A DNA stretch of 64,000 bases from Kurthia populi (lineage in GTDB: Bacteria; Bacillota; Bacilli; Bacillales_A; Planococcaceae), in contig NZ_JBHUOR010000045.1 of the NCBI RefSeq assembly GCF_042686175.1, positions 1 to 64,000 of the forward strand, in the 5' to 3' direction. The position numbers and the translations under genes were made by a program. The notes below the pieces were generated by a model that saw only the letters and a list, made by a program, of their open reading frames with translations, searched no databases and was not told the origin of the DNA. Of the stretch, positions 52,784-62,591 are shown in pieces. Within the stretch, counting starts at the first letter, position 1, and each line of letters opens with the position of its first letter.

Positions 52784-53761
52784 TTATTTTTCTTCTTGAT
52801 GTGAATCATCCATCTTACTTAATGATGTACGCATTGATGTATCTGCTTGGACATTTTGATAATTCATATAATCCATGACACCAATATTTCCTTTTTTGAA
52901 TGCTTCTGCTAAAGCTAGCGGTACTTCTGCTTCTGCTTCTACCACTTTCGCCTTCATTTCTTGTACACGCGCAATCATTTCTTGTTCATTTGCTACGGCC
53001 ATTGCACGACGTTCTTCTGCTTTGGCTTGTGCAATGTTTTTATCCGCTTGCGCTTGTTCAATTTGTAATTCTGCACCGATATTTTTGCCAATATCCACAT
53101 CTGCGATATCAATCGATAGAATTTCGAAGGCTGTCCCTGAATCTAAACCTTTTGATAATACGGTTTGTGAAATCATATCTGGGTTTTCAAGTACTTCGGT
53201 ATGATGTTTTGCACTACCAATTGTCGAAACAATCCCTTCACCTACACGAGCGATGATTGTTTCTTCACCAGCACCACCGACTAAACGGTCAATGTTGGCA
53301 CGTACTGTAATACGTGCTTTTGCTTTTACTTCAATCCCGTTCATCGCAACCCCTGAAATAAATGGTGTTTCAATAACTTTTGGATTTACCGACATTTGAA
53401 CCGCTTCTAATACATCACGACCTGCTAAATCGATTGCTGCACAACGTTCAAATGTTAAATCAATATTAGCACGATGTGCCGCAATTAATGCATTCACAAC
53501 GCGGTCTACATTACCACCTGCTAAGTAGTGACTCTCAAGTTGATTAATTGTTACTTCAATGCCCGCCTTATGTGCCTTGATTAACGGATTTACGACACGT
53601 GACGGAATAACACGACGTAAGCGCATACCGATTAATGTAAAAATACTTACTTTGACGCCTGCTGCTAGAGCTGAAATCCATAATGCAACTGGTACAAAAG
53701 TAAATAATAAAACCAGTACGACAAATACGACGACGATTGCAATAATTGTTCCGATTGCCAT
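52784..53761 (-). CDS. floA: Flotillin-like protein FloA
   Basis: The 325-aa protein has an N-terminal membrane hairpin (GTIIAIVVVFVVLVLLFTFVP), a SPFH/PHB domain and a C-terminal Glu/Ala-rich coiled coil (EAEAEVPLALAEAFKKGNIGVMDY). It scaffolds functional membrane microdomains. It lies 19 bp after the nfeD gene, its usual partner. Confidence 0.95.
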   Translation of the reverse strand: MAIGTIIAIVVVFVVLVLLFTFVPVALWISALAAGVKVSIFTLIGMRLRRVIPSRVVNPLIKAHKAGIEVTINQLESHYLAGGNVDRVVNALIAAHRANIDLTFERCAAIDLAGRDVLEAVQMSVNPKVIETPFISGVAMNGIEVKAKARITVRANIDRLVGGAGEETIIARVGEGIVSTIGSAKHHTEVLENPDMISQTVLSKGLDSGTAFEILSIDIADVDIGKNIGAELQIEQAQADKNIAQAKAEERRAMAVANEQEMIARVQEMKAKVVEAEAEVPLALAEAFKKGNIGVMDYMNYQNVQADTSMRTSLSKMDDSHQEEK

Positions 53762-53780
53762 CAGTTTTTCCCCTCTTTCT

Positions 53781-54488
53781 CTATGCTTCTTTTATTTTTG
53801 CACGCACAACGATACGCGCTCCTTCAACCTCAATAATCACAACTTCTGTACCGGCTGCGATAAAGCCTCCTTCTGTTACGACATCAAGGCGCTCATCTCC
53901 ATACATTGCTGTACCTGATGGGCGTAATGGCGTAGCTGTAATCGCTACTTGCCCTAAAAGTTCCGTACGGTTGACGTTCGATACATAACCACTCTTCGTA
54001 TCTGTTGCATCGGATAAAACCATCTTATTAAAGACATTCAGTTTTTTACCGAAAAATTTCATCATAATCACCATTCCTACTACTGCGACGATAAGCGCAG
54101 TCAAAATTGAATACAGCATATACGGCGCATGCGGTGCTATCGACATCAAACTCATGACAATAAATGCAAAGCCAATGGTCCCAATGATGCCCCCTGGAAC
54201 GAATAATTCTAAAAATAATAAAATCATTCCAGAGATAAGCATTAGTACTGCAAGCGCTGTCAAACTTCCTTCTACGAAAAAGATACCGTAAACAAAGCTA
54301 ATCGCCAATAGGTGTACGATAATTGGTGCAACGCCACTTGCCGAAAATAATGAAAAAACTAAGCTAAGACTAGCAATGCACAAAAGAACAGTAATGATGA
54401 GCGGATGCGTCAATGACAACGACTGAGCCGACTCATGCGTACATCCACTAAGCAATAGCACACTTCCGATGAAGGCCATTCGTTTCAT
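53781..54488 (-). CDS. Short NfeD-family protein with lipoprotein signal
   Basis: The 235-aa protein ends in the NfeD OB-fold (GQVAITATPLRPSGTAMYGDERLDVVTEGGFIAAGTEVVI-type) after four to five membrane helices. B. subtilis YqeZ (about 440 aa) carries a ClpP-like protease domain before these helices; here it is absent, and a lipobox LLLSGC (Cys15 from ATG 54488) takes its place. It is followed by floA. The 60-bp gap upstream leaves no room for a lost domain. Confidence 0.88.
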   Translation of the reverse strand: MKRMAFIGSVLLLSGCTHESAQSLSLTHPLIITVLLCIASLSLVFSLFSASGVAPIIVHLLAISFVYGIFFVEGSLTALAVLMLISGMILLFLELFVPGGIIGTIGFAFIVMSLMSIAPHAPYMLYSILTALIVAVVGMVIMMKFFGKKLNVFNKMVLSDATDTKSGYVSNVNRTELLGQVAITATPLRPSGTAMYGDERLDVVTEGGFIAAGTEVVIIEVEGARIVVRAKIKEA

Positions 54489-54556
54489 TGTTTTCACCCT
54501 TTCGTTGCTGTGCTTACTTTATTTACGGATTTACCTAGAAAAAGTTTCATAATTTT

Positions 54557-56551
54557 TCAAATTCTTTTCGAATAACGCAATGCTTGGACAGACAATCTAA
54601 CAAGAATGACTGCACTCAAAAATAAACCAACAAAGGCTGCTGTATTTAAATACACAGCGTACATGCCATCAATAAACTGAGCTATGGCTAATAGTGCCAC
54701 TGAAATAAAGCTAAATGTAATGGCCACTGTTAATAAAATCAGCAATGATAGCCAGTGCGAAATAAAAGTAGCATTTTTCGTATCTGCAAAAATATCTGCT
54801 TTTACTGTCATTTCGCCACGCTCAAAATTTTGAAAGATTTGATCTACACGCCTTGGTATATCGCGTAACTGCGGCATCAACAAAATCATTTCCTGAACGG
54901 CGGTTGTTTTTAACTCATCAACGGTTAATGTTTGTGCAAACTCCTGTTTATTATCGATTGAAAAGCGCTTCGCTTCATTAAAAATATCATAATGTGGATC
55001 GACAGAGCTTAATGTCCCATCCATCGTAATTAATGCTCTAAGCGCCATACTAACCATTGGATAAAGCTTTAACTCATGACTTTTCATAATATCAAACAAA
55101 CGTTGGATAAGCGTTTCTGTTGAGATTTTATCCATATATTGAATACTAATTAATAATTGACTTAAATCCTGTTCTAGTCGCGCACGATTTTTCAAATTAC
55201 CGTCTGTTACTAAGTTTTCAAGTCCTTGTGCCATAATTTTTACGTCGTTACGTGCAATGCCTATCAGCAAGGTTCGAAGCCCTCTGTTTTGAAGTGGACC
55301 AATCCGACCTGCTGCACCAAAATCTAAAAATACCGGTTCCCCCGTTTCTTCCATGACATAAACATTTCCTGGATGTGGGTCTGCATGAAAAACACCGGCC
55401 ACAAGCAATTGTTCTAAAAAAGCACCATATATTTCACCTAAAACTTTTTGCTGCGGAATCCCTCGTTGCTTCAATAATGGTGTTGCTTTCGTAATCGATA
55501 CGCCTTTAATATACTCCATCACTAAAATTTTTCGATTTGAAAGCTCAGGGTACACTTTTGGAATACGTACATTATGTTCTGAACCTTTTAATGCATTAGT
55601 AATTTGCTCCATATTGCGGCGTTCAATATCAAAATTAATTTCTTCCCGCAAACCCGAAGCAAACCCTGTCGCTAATTGATAGAACCCTAAATTTTCAGCC
55701 CAAATAGATTCTTCTTCTAACCACATCGCAAAATGAAGTAAAATATCCAAATCCTTATTCATAATACGAGTCACATCAGAACGTAGTACTTTTACAATTA
55801 CCTCTTCATTTGTATCTCGAAGTTGTGCGCGATGTACTTGTCCAATAGAGCCTGCTGCAAGAGGCGACTCTGAAAAGTATTTGAAATAAACACTTGGATC
55901 CTCTCCAAATTCACGACGGATAATTTGCTGTACTTCATCACTTGGCATAGCCCGAACATTTTGTTGTAATTTAGAAAATTCTTCAATAAATATGGGTGGT
56001 AAAATATCTTTACGCGTCGACAGCACTTGTCCAAACTTAATAAAGATACCACCTGTTTCTTCTAAAATATTTCGCAGTACAACAGCAATATAACGATCAT
56101 TCTCATACGAACGCTTATATTGTAATGCCTTCCCAATCCCTTGCTTAAATGCAATTCGAAAAACTTGTGCAAGACGGCGTTTACGATAATAATTACTACG
56201 AATTTTTAAAAATGTATTTTCTTGATTTGCTTGAAAGTCACTTTCCTGCTTTGGATCAAACAATTCAAAGATTAAATAAAATAGCATTGAGATAAGCAAC
56301 ATACTACCAAACCAAACAAGTGTTGTAATATTTGATACTTGCTCAACTACATCTTGATTAAAAAAATTCGTATGACGGAAATAAGAATACCAGAAAATAA
56401 ATGTTGTAAGCCCGACACTAAGCATAGCTGACAAAATCCGTTTAATCATATTTAATTTTGTCCCCATCAAACGCCCACTTAAAAAGTAAATGAAAAAGCC
56501 CATTACGAGCAGTTGTATGATTGTCACGACGATACTCAATTCTAACACCAC
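54557..56551 (-). CDS. ABC1/UbiB/AarF family kinase-like protein
   Basis: The 664-aa protein has two N-terminal helices, then an atypical kinase domain with KxGQ (IKFGQVLSTRKDILP), SAAGSIGQVHRA, HADPHPGN and DFGAAG, and two helices at the C-terminus. UbiB proteins act on lipids and quinones by an unclear mechanism. It precedes nfeD-floA on the same strand, 68 bp away, so a membrane-lipid role in this cluster is possible. GTG 56551 or TTG 56539 could start it. Confidence 0.88.
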   Translation of the reverse strand: MVLELSIVVTIIQLLVMGFFIYFLSGRLMGTKLNMIKRILSAMLSVGLTTFIFWYSYFRHTNFFNQDVVEQVSNITTLVWFGSMLLISMLFYLIFELFDPKQESDFQANQENTFLKIRSNYYRKRRLAQVFRIAFKQGIGKALQYKRSYENDRYIAVVLRNILEETGGIFIKFGQVLSTRKDILPPIFIEEFSKLQQNVRAMPSDEVQQIIRREFGEDPSVYFKYFSESPLAAGSIGQVHRAQLRDTNEEVIVKVLRSDVTRIMNKDLDILLHFAMWLEEESIWAENLGFYQLATGFASGLREEINFDIERRNMEQITNALKGSEHNVRIPKVYPELSNRKILVMEYIKGVSITKATPLLKQRGIPQQKVLGEIYGAFLEQLLVAGVFHADPHPGNVYVMEETGEPVFLDFGAAGRIGPLQNRGLRTLLIGIARNDVKIMAQGLENLVTDGNLKNRARLEQDLSQLLISIQYMDKISTETLIQRLFDIMKSHELKLYPMVSMALRALITMDGTLSSVDPHYDIFNEAKRFSIDNKQEFAQTLTVDELKTTAVQEMILLMPQLRDIPRRVDQIFQNFERGEMTVKADIFADTKNATFISHWLSLLILLTVAITFSFISVALLAIAQFIDGMYAVYLNTAAFVGLFLSAVILVRLSVQALRYSKRI

Positions 56552-56646
56552 CCTTTCTACTCTTTAAGCATACAATCCTTTCCAAAAAAAGTCGCATATC
56601 TAGCTGAAAAAAAGAAAAGAAAGCACTGCCTAGATACCGAGACAGT

Positions 56647-56684
56647 AAAAAACACTTCCAAAGGTTTTTCCTTTAAAAGTGTTT
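56647..56684 (-). terminator. Terminator of the amino-acid permease gene
   Basis: AAACACTT-AAAGG and CCTTT-AAGTGTTT arms with a small internal mismatch, then a U run on the minus strand. It lies 60-95 bp after the stop of the permease. Confidence 0.75.
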
Positions 56685-56742
56685 GTCGTTATATTTTCTT
56701 AGTTTTTTAATTCAGTAAGTTTAAGCATCACTTTGTTTTTTA

Positions 56743-58119
56743 TTATGCATGTGATTTTTTACGATAATACATATCAAAACCTACCCAGGAAATAATAAGT
56801 GCCGGTACACCAAAGTAAAAAACACTACGCTGACCTGGGTCTAATAATAGTCCTAGTGTAAAGATAGTTAATAACACAAACGCTACGATTGGCATCAATG
56901 GATATAGTGGCACTCGAAATGCCAGTTTCTTTACATCTCCACCATCACGTATATATTTACGGCGGAACATATACTGTGCTCCTACAATGCCCATCCATCC
57001 AACGACACAGCCAAATCCAGCAATTGCTACTAGCATTACATAAACCGTTGTTGGTGCGTAAATACTTGAAAGTAAGCATAGACAAGAAATAAGCATACAA
57101 ATAATTAACGCTGGCATTGGAATTCCACGTTTATTCACCTTTAAGAACATTTTGGGCGCCATACCTTCATTTGCTAACGACCATAGCATACGTGTTGATG
57201 CATAAAGACCTGAATTCGCTACAGAAATAAGTGCTGTAATAATAACAATATTCATAATGTCCGCTGCATACGGAATCCCAATCATATCAAATACAGTTAC
57301 AAATGGACTCTCTGATACACTTGCATCTTGCCATGGTAGTAAAGCCCCTAAAACGATGACAGCCCCCCCAAAGAAAAATAGTGTGCGCCAAATAATATTT
57401 TTAATAGAGCGTGGAATATCTTTCCCTGGATTTTCACTTTCCCCAGCGGTGATCCCAATGAGTTCTGTTCCAGCAAACGCAAAACTGATTGATACCATCG
57501 CAATTAAAATAGGTGCTACACCATGTGGTAATAGTCCGTCTTCACTCATAAAGTTCGAGAAAAGAGGTGCTTGTTCATGACCTGTAATTGGTACAATGCC
57601 AAAAATAGCCGCTGCACCTAAAACAATAAATACTAATACTAGAATAATTTTTAAGCTAGCAAACTAAAACTCACTTTCGGCAAAAAATTTAACAGAGAAG
57701 GCATTAAAAGCAAAAATAATGACACCAAAAATGACACTCCAAATCCATACCGAAATATCTGGAAACCATCGTTGCATAAGCAATCCGACAGCCGTAAACT
57801 CCGAACCTACTGTAACGACCCAGTTGAGCCAGTATATAATACCGACAGCAAAACCTGCCCCTGGACTGATAAAACGTGTTGCATATTCATGAAATGAGCC
57901 AGTAGTTGGGCTATGTACAGCAAGTTCTCCGAGGCACATCATCACAAGAAACATTGTGAGGCCCCCAACTAAATAAGCAAGCAATGTCCCAAATGGGCCC
58001 GCTTCATGCATAATATTACCGGTACTCAAGAAAAATCCCGTGCCGATAACTCCCCCTAATGAAATCATAAACATATGTCTACTTTTAATTGAGCGTTTTA
58101 ACTGATATTGTTGCTCCAT
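56743..58119 (-). pseudogene. Amino-acid permease (APC superfamily), interrupted by one stop codon
   Basis: The frame is intact from ATG 58119 (behind GGGGG) to the stop at 56743 except for a TAG at 57664-57666 (codon 152). Translation reads FAESEF-stop-FASLKIILVLVF; homologous permeases have Trp at this place (EFWFAS), so TGG became TAG by one base. Both halves carry clear helices (GGVIGTGFFLSTG at the N-terminus, AGTELIGITAGESENPG later) of the AAT/LysP type. Product would be a 12-TM amino-acid importer of about 458 aa. It is recently inactivated, a read-through case, or a sequence error. Confidence 0.88.
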
Positions 58120-58276
58120 ATGTATCCCCCTGTTGTGCTGATTAGAAAAACAGATATTTCCCATCATTCTTTTCTAATTTTTTCAGCAATACAACCATAT
58201 CGAATATTTATTCATATTTCAATATAAAAATTCAATTTTATACAAAAAAAGAATAATTCATATCATTTCAACACAT

Positions 58277-58310
58277 AAAAAAAGACCTAAAGGATAAATC
58301 CTTTAGGTCT
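58277..58310 (-). terminator. Terminator of rpsU
   Basis: AGACCTAAAGGAT and ATCCTTTAGGTCT arms (13 bp), a tight loop and seven U residues on the minus strand, 70 bp after the rpsU stop. Confidence 0.88.
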
Positions 58311-58380
58311 GATTCATTTGCAATTTGTTAAATCATGATAGTGCGTGTTTATGAACGTAGGGATTGTCTAGGAATGGAAA

Positions 58381-58554
58381 TTACCACTTACGTTTACGAG
58401 CAGCTTCTGATTTCTTTTTGCGTTTTACGCTTGGTTTTTCATAAAATTCGCGTTTTCTTACCTCTTGAATAGTACCGCTTTTAGAAACAGTACGTTTGAA
58501 GCGACGAAGAGCATCTTCAAGCGATTCGTTTTTTCTAACGACAGTTTTTGTCAT
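58381..58554 (-). CDS. rpsU: 30S ribosomal protein S21
   Basis: The 57-aa basic protein has KTVVRKNESLEDALRRFKR and ends KKKSEAARKRKW, as in Bacillus S21. ATG 58554 follows GGGAGGGAAAA. The yqeY gene, next to rpsU in B. subtilis, is absent here; the permease takes that place. Confidence 0.97.
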   Translation of the reverse strand: MTKTVVRKNESLEDALRRFKRTVSKSGTIQEVRKREFYEKPSVKRKKKSEAARKRKW

Positions 58555-58697
58555 CTCTTTTCCCTCCCTCCGAACACACATCAACACAACATGATACTAT
58601 TATATGTTCATATCGTTGTGTACTTAAAAAGTATACCAGATTATATTTCTGTGGTCAATAGGTATCAAAAAATTTTAGTCGAATAATGTTTTGTTGC

Positions 58698-59366
58698 TTA
58701 ATAATCTGATTCTGCAGCTAAACCTTGCATAATTTTCACGCCAGAACTTGCACCAATACGCGTTGCACCTGCTTCGATCATTGCTTTTAAATCTGCTAAA
58801 GAGCGCACGCCACCTGAAGCCTTAACACCAAGGTCTGGACCTACTGTTTTACGCATAAGCGCTACATCTGTAGGTGTTGCACCACCTGTTGAAAAACCAG
58901 TTGATGTTTTCACATAATCAACCCCTGCTTCAACAGCTAATTCACATGCTTTTACTTTTTCTTCATCTGTTAATAAACATGTTTCGATAATAACTTTTAC
59001 AAGTGTGCCGTTTGCCGCTTCGACAACCGCTTTCATGTCATTTAATACTAGTTCATAGTCGCTACCTTTTAATGCGCCAATGTTTAATACCATATCTACT
59101 TCATCAGCACCTTTAGCAATCGCATCTTTCGTTTCAAATGCTTTTACATCTGATGTATTTGCTCCAAGCGGGAATCCAATTACTGTACATACTTTTGATA
59201 CAGCGCCTTCTAATTCTTTTGCAGCTGTTTCAATCCATGTAGGATTAACACAAACAGAGGCGAAATCATATTGCTTTGCTTCTGCGCATAATGCGATAAT
59301 TTGTTCTTTTGTTGCCTCTGGTTTTAATAATGTGTGATCAATGTATGATGCATAATTTTCAGTCAT
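58698..59366 (-). CDS. deoC: Deoxyribose-phosphate aldolase
   Basis: The 222-aa TIM-barrel enzyme splits deoxyribose 5-phosphate into acetaldehyde and glyceraldehyde 3-phosphate. The Schiff-base lysine is in DYVKTSTGF, with Lys in GVKASGGVRS and the other motif VIETCLL. ATG 59366 follows AAAGGAG. It is apart from any deo operon, between rpsU and an amidase gene. Confidence 0.96.
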   Translation of the reverse strand: MTENYASYIDHTLLKPEATKEQIIALCAEAKQYDFASVCVNPTWIETAAKELEGAVSKVCTVIGFPLGANTSDVKAFETKDAIAKGADEVDMVLNIGALKGSDYELVLNDMKAVVEAANGTLVKVIIETCLLTDEEKVKACELAVEAGVDYVKTSTGFSTGGATPTDVALMRKTVGPDLGVKASGGVRSLADLKAMIEAGATRIGASSGVKIMQGLAAESDY

Positions 59367-59510
59367 GAAAAAAAACTCTCCTTTAAATAAAGTTGTCCGT
59401 ACCTCTCATTAGAATAGCATGTTGCGTTCTAAATAGAAAGCGTTTACTAAAATTATACCCACTCCAATTTAGACAAAACGTTTTGCTTCGACAAAAAAAA
59501 GGAATTACCA

Positions 59511-60350
59511 TTATTTCGCGGCTTGTATACCGTTCGCAATTCTTTTTACTAGCTTCTCCATATAAACGTTATCAGCTAATTTTTTATCATCTTTTACATT
59601 CGTTAAAAACCCTAGCTGAATCGAAATTGCAGGTGCTTTCGTATAATTAAATAGCGCTAAATCCTCTCGATAAAAATGTCCTGTTGAGAAAACCTTACCT
59701 TTTGTGGAAACCTTTTTTAAAATGGCATTGGCCTGCTGATTACTTTTCTTGTATCGTTTAGACGTCGTTGATTTCTTTGAAGGGCTCATTATATAAAAGC
59801 CGTTCTGATAGCTTTTCCCACCATCTGCATGCAATGAAATAACTAACGTTGCTCGCGCTTTATTTGCCACTTTAGCGCGTTCTTTATTGGAAAGCTTCAC
59901 ATCATGCGCAGAACGCGTTAAAACGACCTTATAGCCCTTTTCTTCAAGCTGTGTACGCAACGCTTTCGCATAGTTCATTGTTACGTGATATTCCTTTTGC
60001 TTCGTCACAACCCCTATAGCACTCGCTAATTGTTTTGCGCGCCGTTCTGTCGATTTTGGTGCAATTGGTTCTGTTGTTAAGTCCTTCGTTCTTTGATGAC
60101 TTGCATCAATGACAATGACTGGTTTGCTTATTTTTTTCTTTTCTTTACTAACTACAGATTTTTTTGCACCTTGTTTATCCTTTTTAGATTCCACCTGCTT
60201 TATAATTACGTTCTTTTCAGGTTTTGCTACTAGTACATGTTCTTTATCTAGTGTAACCAATGAATCTTTCCATACAGGCTGTAGTAGCGTAAAAAAGGCT
60301 AAAGGAATAAGCACTGCTACTGTTAAAAGTGCTAAATGAAGTTTTTGCAT
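59511..60350 (-). CDS. N-acetylmuramoyl-L-alanine amidase (Amidase_3), membrane-anchored
   Basis: The 279-aa protein has an N-terminal helix (LALLTVAVLIPLAFF), a Lys-rich linker (about 40-75) and an Amidase_3 domain with zinc ligands in VIDASHQR and SLHADGG, plus a Glu-like position in the C-terminal AISIQLGF (Gln where many family members have Glu). It may cut peptide stems from glycan, but the Gln could lower activity. ATG 60350 follows AAGGGTGTGA. Confidence 0.85.
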   Translation of the reverse strand: MQKLHLALLTVAVLIPLAFFTLLQPVWKDSLVTLDKEHVLVAKPEKNVIIKQVESKKDKQGAKKSVVSKEKKKISKPVIVIDASHQRTKDLTTEPIAPKSTERRAKQLASAIGVVTKQKEYHVTMNYAKALRTQLEEKGYKVVLTRSAHDVKLSNKERAKVANKARATLVISLHADGGKSYQNGFYIMSPSKKSTTSKRYKKSNQQANAILKKVSTKGKVFSTGHFYREDLALFNYTKAPAISIQLGFLTNVKDDKKLADNVYMEKLVKRIANGIQAAK

Positions 60351-60439
60351 GGCTATCACACCCTTCTGTAAGTTAAATTATACCCTACCCAGACATACTT
60401 AAAGAGATGTCAAAAATCCTCTCTTTTATAAAATACCAC

Positions 60440-60468
60440 AAAAAAGGAGCAGTAGTTACCTACTCCTC
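60440..60468 (-). terminator. Terminator of the dnaJ-prmA-rsmE-mtaB operon
   Basis: GGAGTAG and CTACTGCTCC arms (one-base bulge) with a 4-nt loop, then six U residues on the minus strand, just past the mtaB stop. Confidence 0.75.
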
Positions 60469-60481
60469 CCTTCTAACATTG

Positions 60482-61825
60482 CTATAACTCTACAGGTTCA
60501 TCATCCATTACACGAACAAATTGTCCGCTTGAGATTGGGTATCCTGCCTTGGTTACCTTCACTTTGACAATTTGACCAATCATATCAGGCGTACCTTCAA
60601 AGGCTACCTTCATATAATTCGCTGTATGCCCTAGTAACATACCTTCATGCGGTTCGCCAGCCTTGACGATTTCTTCAGGAATAACTTCTAAGACATCTTG
60701 TTCAAAACGACTTGCATATTGTTTTGCTAATTGATCATTAAGTGATAATAAGCGATGTACACGCTCATTTTTCACTGTTTCATCAACCTGATCCTCCATA
60801 CGCGCTGCAGGTGTGCCTGTACGTTTTGAGAATGGGAAGACATGAAGCTCTGCAAATTCATATTCACGAATGAAATTATAGGTTTCCATAAACTCTTCTT
60901 CTGTTTCACCCGGGAACCCTACAATAACATCTGAAGTAATCGCTAAATCTGGTAATACTTCTTTCAATTTAGTTAAACGTTCTCCAAAAAATTCCATCGT
61001 ATATTTACGACGCATACGTTTTAACACCGTATCAGATCCGGCTTGAATTGGAATATGCAAATGATTGACAATAATTTTTGAATCTCTTAAAACATCCATT
61101 ACTTCATCAGTAATTTGCGAAGCTTCAATTGATGAAATACGCAAACGCTTAAGACCCTTTACTTTCGTTTCAAGATCACGTAAAAGCATTGCTAAATTAT
61201 AATCTTTTAAATCTTGACCGTAGCCACCTGTATGAATTCCTGTCAATACAATTTCTTTATATCCTGCATCAACAAGTTGTTGGGCTTGTTTTACAACCTG
61301 TTCAGGGTCTCGCGAACGCATTAAGCCTCGAGCCCAAGGAATAATACAAAATGTACAGAAGTTATTACAGCCTTCTTGTATTTTTAAAGATGCTCGCGTA
61401 CGGTCTGTAAAATAGGGTACATCAAGCTCTTCATAAACACGATTTTTCATAATATTACGTACTGCATTAATGGGTTGACGTTCTTTTTTATACTCTTCAA
61501 TTAAACCTAATAATTTTTGACGGTCTTGTGTTCCAACAACAATATCAACACCTGGAATTGCCATAATTTCTGATGGTGATGTTTGTGCATAACAACCAGT
61601 TACACAAATAACAGCATCTGGATTTTTACGAACAGCTCGGCGAATCACTTGACGGCTTTTTTTGTCTCCACTATTCGTCACTGTACATGTATTAATCACA
61701 TATACATCTGATTGGTGGTCAAAATCGGTACGCTCGTAACCATCTTCTTTAAATAATTGCCAAATTGCTTCTGTTTCGTAATGATTTACTTTACAACCTA
61801 ATGTGTGAAAAGCCACCTTAGACAA
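60482..61825 (-). CDS. mtaB: tRNA-t6A37 methylthiotransferase MtaB
   Basis: The 447-aa radical-SAM enzyme adds methylthio to t6A37 of tRNAs. It has the MTTase N-domain (FHTLGCKVNHYETEA, NTCTVTN), the radical-SAM motif CNNFCTFCIIPW and a TRAM C-terminal domain (about 375-440). TTG 61825 follows GAGGTGTCGCAACC. It is the last gene of the operon from dnaJ. Confidence 0.96.
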   Translation of the reverse strand: MSKVAFHTLGCKVNHYETEAIWQLFKEDGYERTDFDHQSDVYVINTCTVTNSGDKKSRQVIRRAVRKNPDAVICVTGCYAQTSPSEIMAIPGVDIVVGTQDRQKLLGLIEEYKKERQPINAVRNIMKNRVYEELDVPYFTDRTRASLKIQEGCNNFCTFCIIPWARGLMRSRDPEQVVKQAQQLVDAGYKEIVLTGIHTGGYGQDLKDYNLAMLLRDLETKVKGLKRLRISSIEASQITDEVMDVLRDSKIIVNHLHIPIQAGSDTVLKRMRRKYTMEFFGERLTKLKEVLPDLAITSDVIVGFPGETEEEFMETYNFIREYEFAELHVFPFSKRTGTPAARMEDQVDETVKNERVHRLLSLNDQLAKQYASRFEQDVLEVIPEEIVKAGEPHEGMLLGHTANYMKVAFEGTPDMIGQIVKVKVTKAGYPISSGQFVRVMDDEPVEL

Positions 61826-61846
61826 GGTTGCGACACCTCTTTCTAA

Positions 61847-62587
61847 TTACTCAAATTCATATGAAATTGCAGACAGCATATAAAGTGGTGCTGTTTCTGC
61901 ACGTAAAATTCTTGGCCCTAAAGAGGTTGTAATGACACCTGCTGCACGGAGTTTTTCTGCTTCATCACGCGCAATACCACCTTCTGGTCCAAAAATAACC
62001 AATATCGATTTGCAATCGTAAATTTTTTTTAGTTTATCAACGAGTCGTGTGCGCTCTTTTACTTTTGCATCTTCTTCATCTGCTACAAAGACAACATCAT
62101 ACTTTGCACACTTTTTAACAAGTTGCGCAAAAGAAACTGGCTGTTCTACGACCGGAATATGTGTGCGGTGAGATTGCTCTGCTGCTTCTTTTGCAATCTT
62201 TTGTAAACGTTCTATTTTTTTCGCGCTTTTCTTAGCATCCCACTTCACAATAGAACGTGCCGCTTCAAATGGTAGTATGCCGTACATACCCAATTCTGTA
62301 CCCTTTTGAACAATCAAATCTAACTTATCACCTTTAGGTAATCCACAAGCAATTGTTACATCGATTGGTAATTCAGGTGATGGAATTGTACGTCCCGTTT
62401 GTTGAACCAAAACATCGTGCTCGTTAAAGGCAGTTATTGCACAAATATGTGCTGTTTCCTCACATTCAACAACAATGATTTCTTCTCCTTCACGCATGCG
62501 CATTACTTTTGTAATATGACGTGCATCGTCTCCAGTTAACGTCACTGTACCTTCATGAAATCGTTCTTCTATAAAATATCGTTGCAT
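61847..62587 (-). CDS. rsmE: 16S rRNA (uracil1498-N3)-methyltransferase
   Basis: The 246-aa SPOUT-class enzyme has the PUA-like N-terminus (DDARHITKVMRM) and the knot motif VIFGPEGGIARDE and LGPRILRAETAPLYMLSAI. I start at ATG 62587 behind CGGAG; the open frame extends nine codons into prmA. It overlaps or abuts the end of prmA at 62592. Confidence 0.95.
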   Translation of the reverse strand: MQRYFIEERFHEGTVTLTGDDARHITKVMRMREGEEIIVVECEETAHICAITAFNEHDVLVQQTGRTIPSPELPIDVTIACGLPKGDKLDLIVQKGTELGMYGILPFEAARSIVKWDAKKSAKKIERLQKIAKEAAEQSHRTHIPVVEQPVSFAQLVKKCAKYDVVFVADEEDAKVKERTRLVDKLKKIYDCKSILVIFGPEGGIARDEAEKLRAAGVITTSLGPRILRAETAPLYMLSAISYEFE

Positions 62588-62591
62588 CGTC

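Noticed and set aside
53781..54488. Frameshifted full-length nfeD
   Set aside because: Only about 70 bp separates it from the UbiB-like gene, with no protease-domain remnant in any frame.
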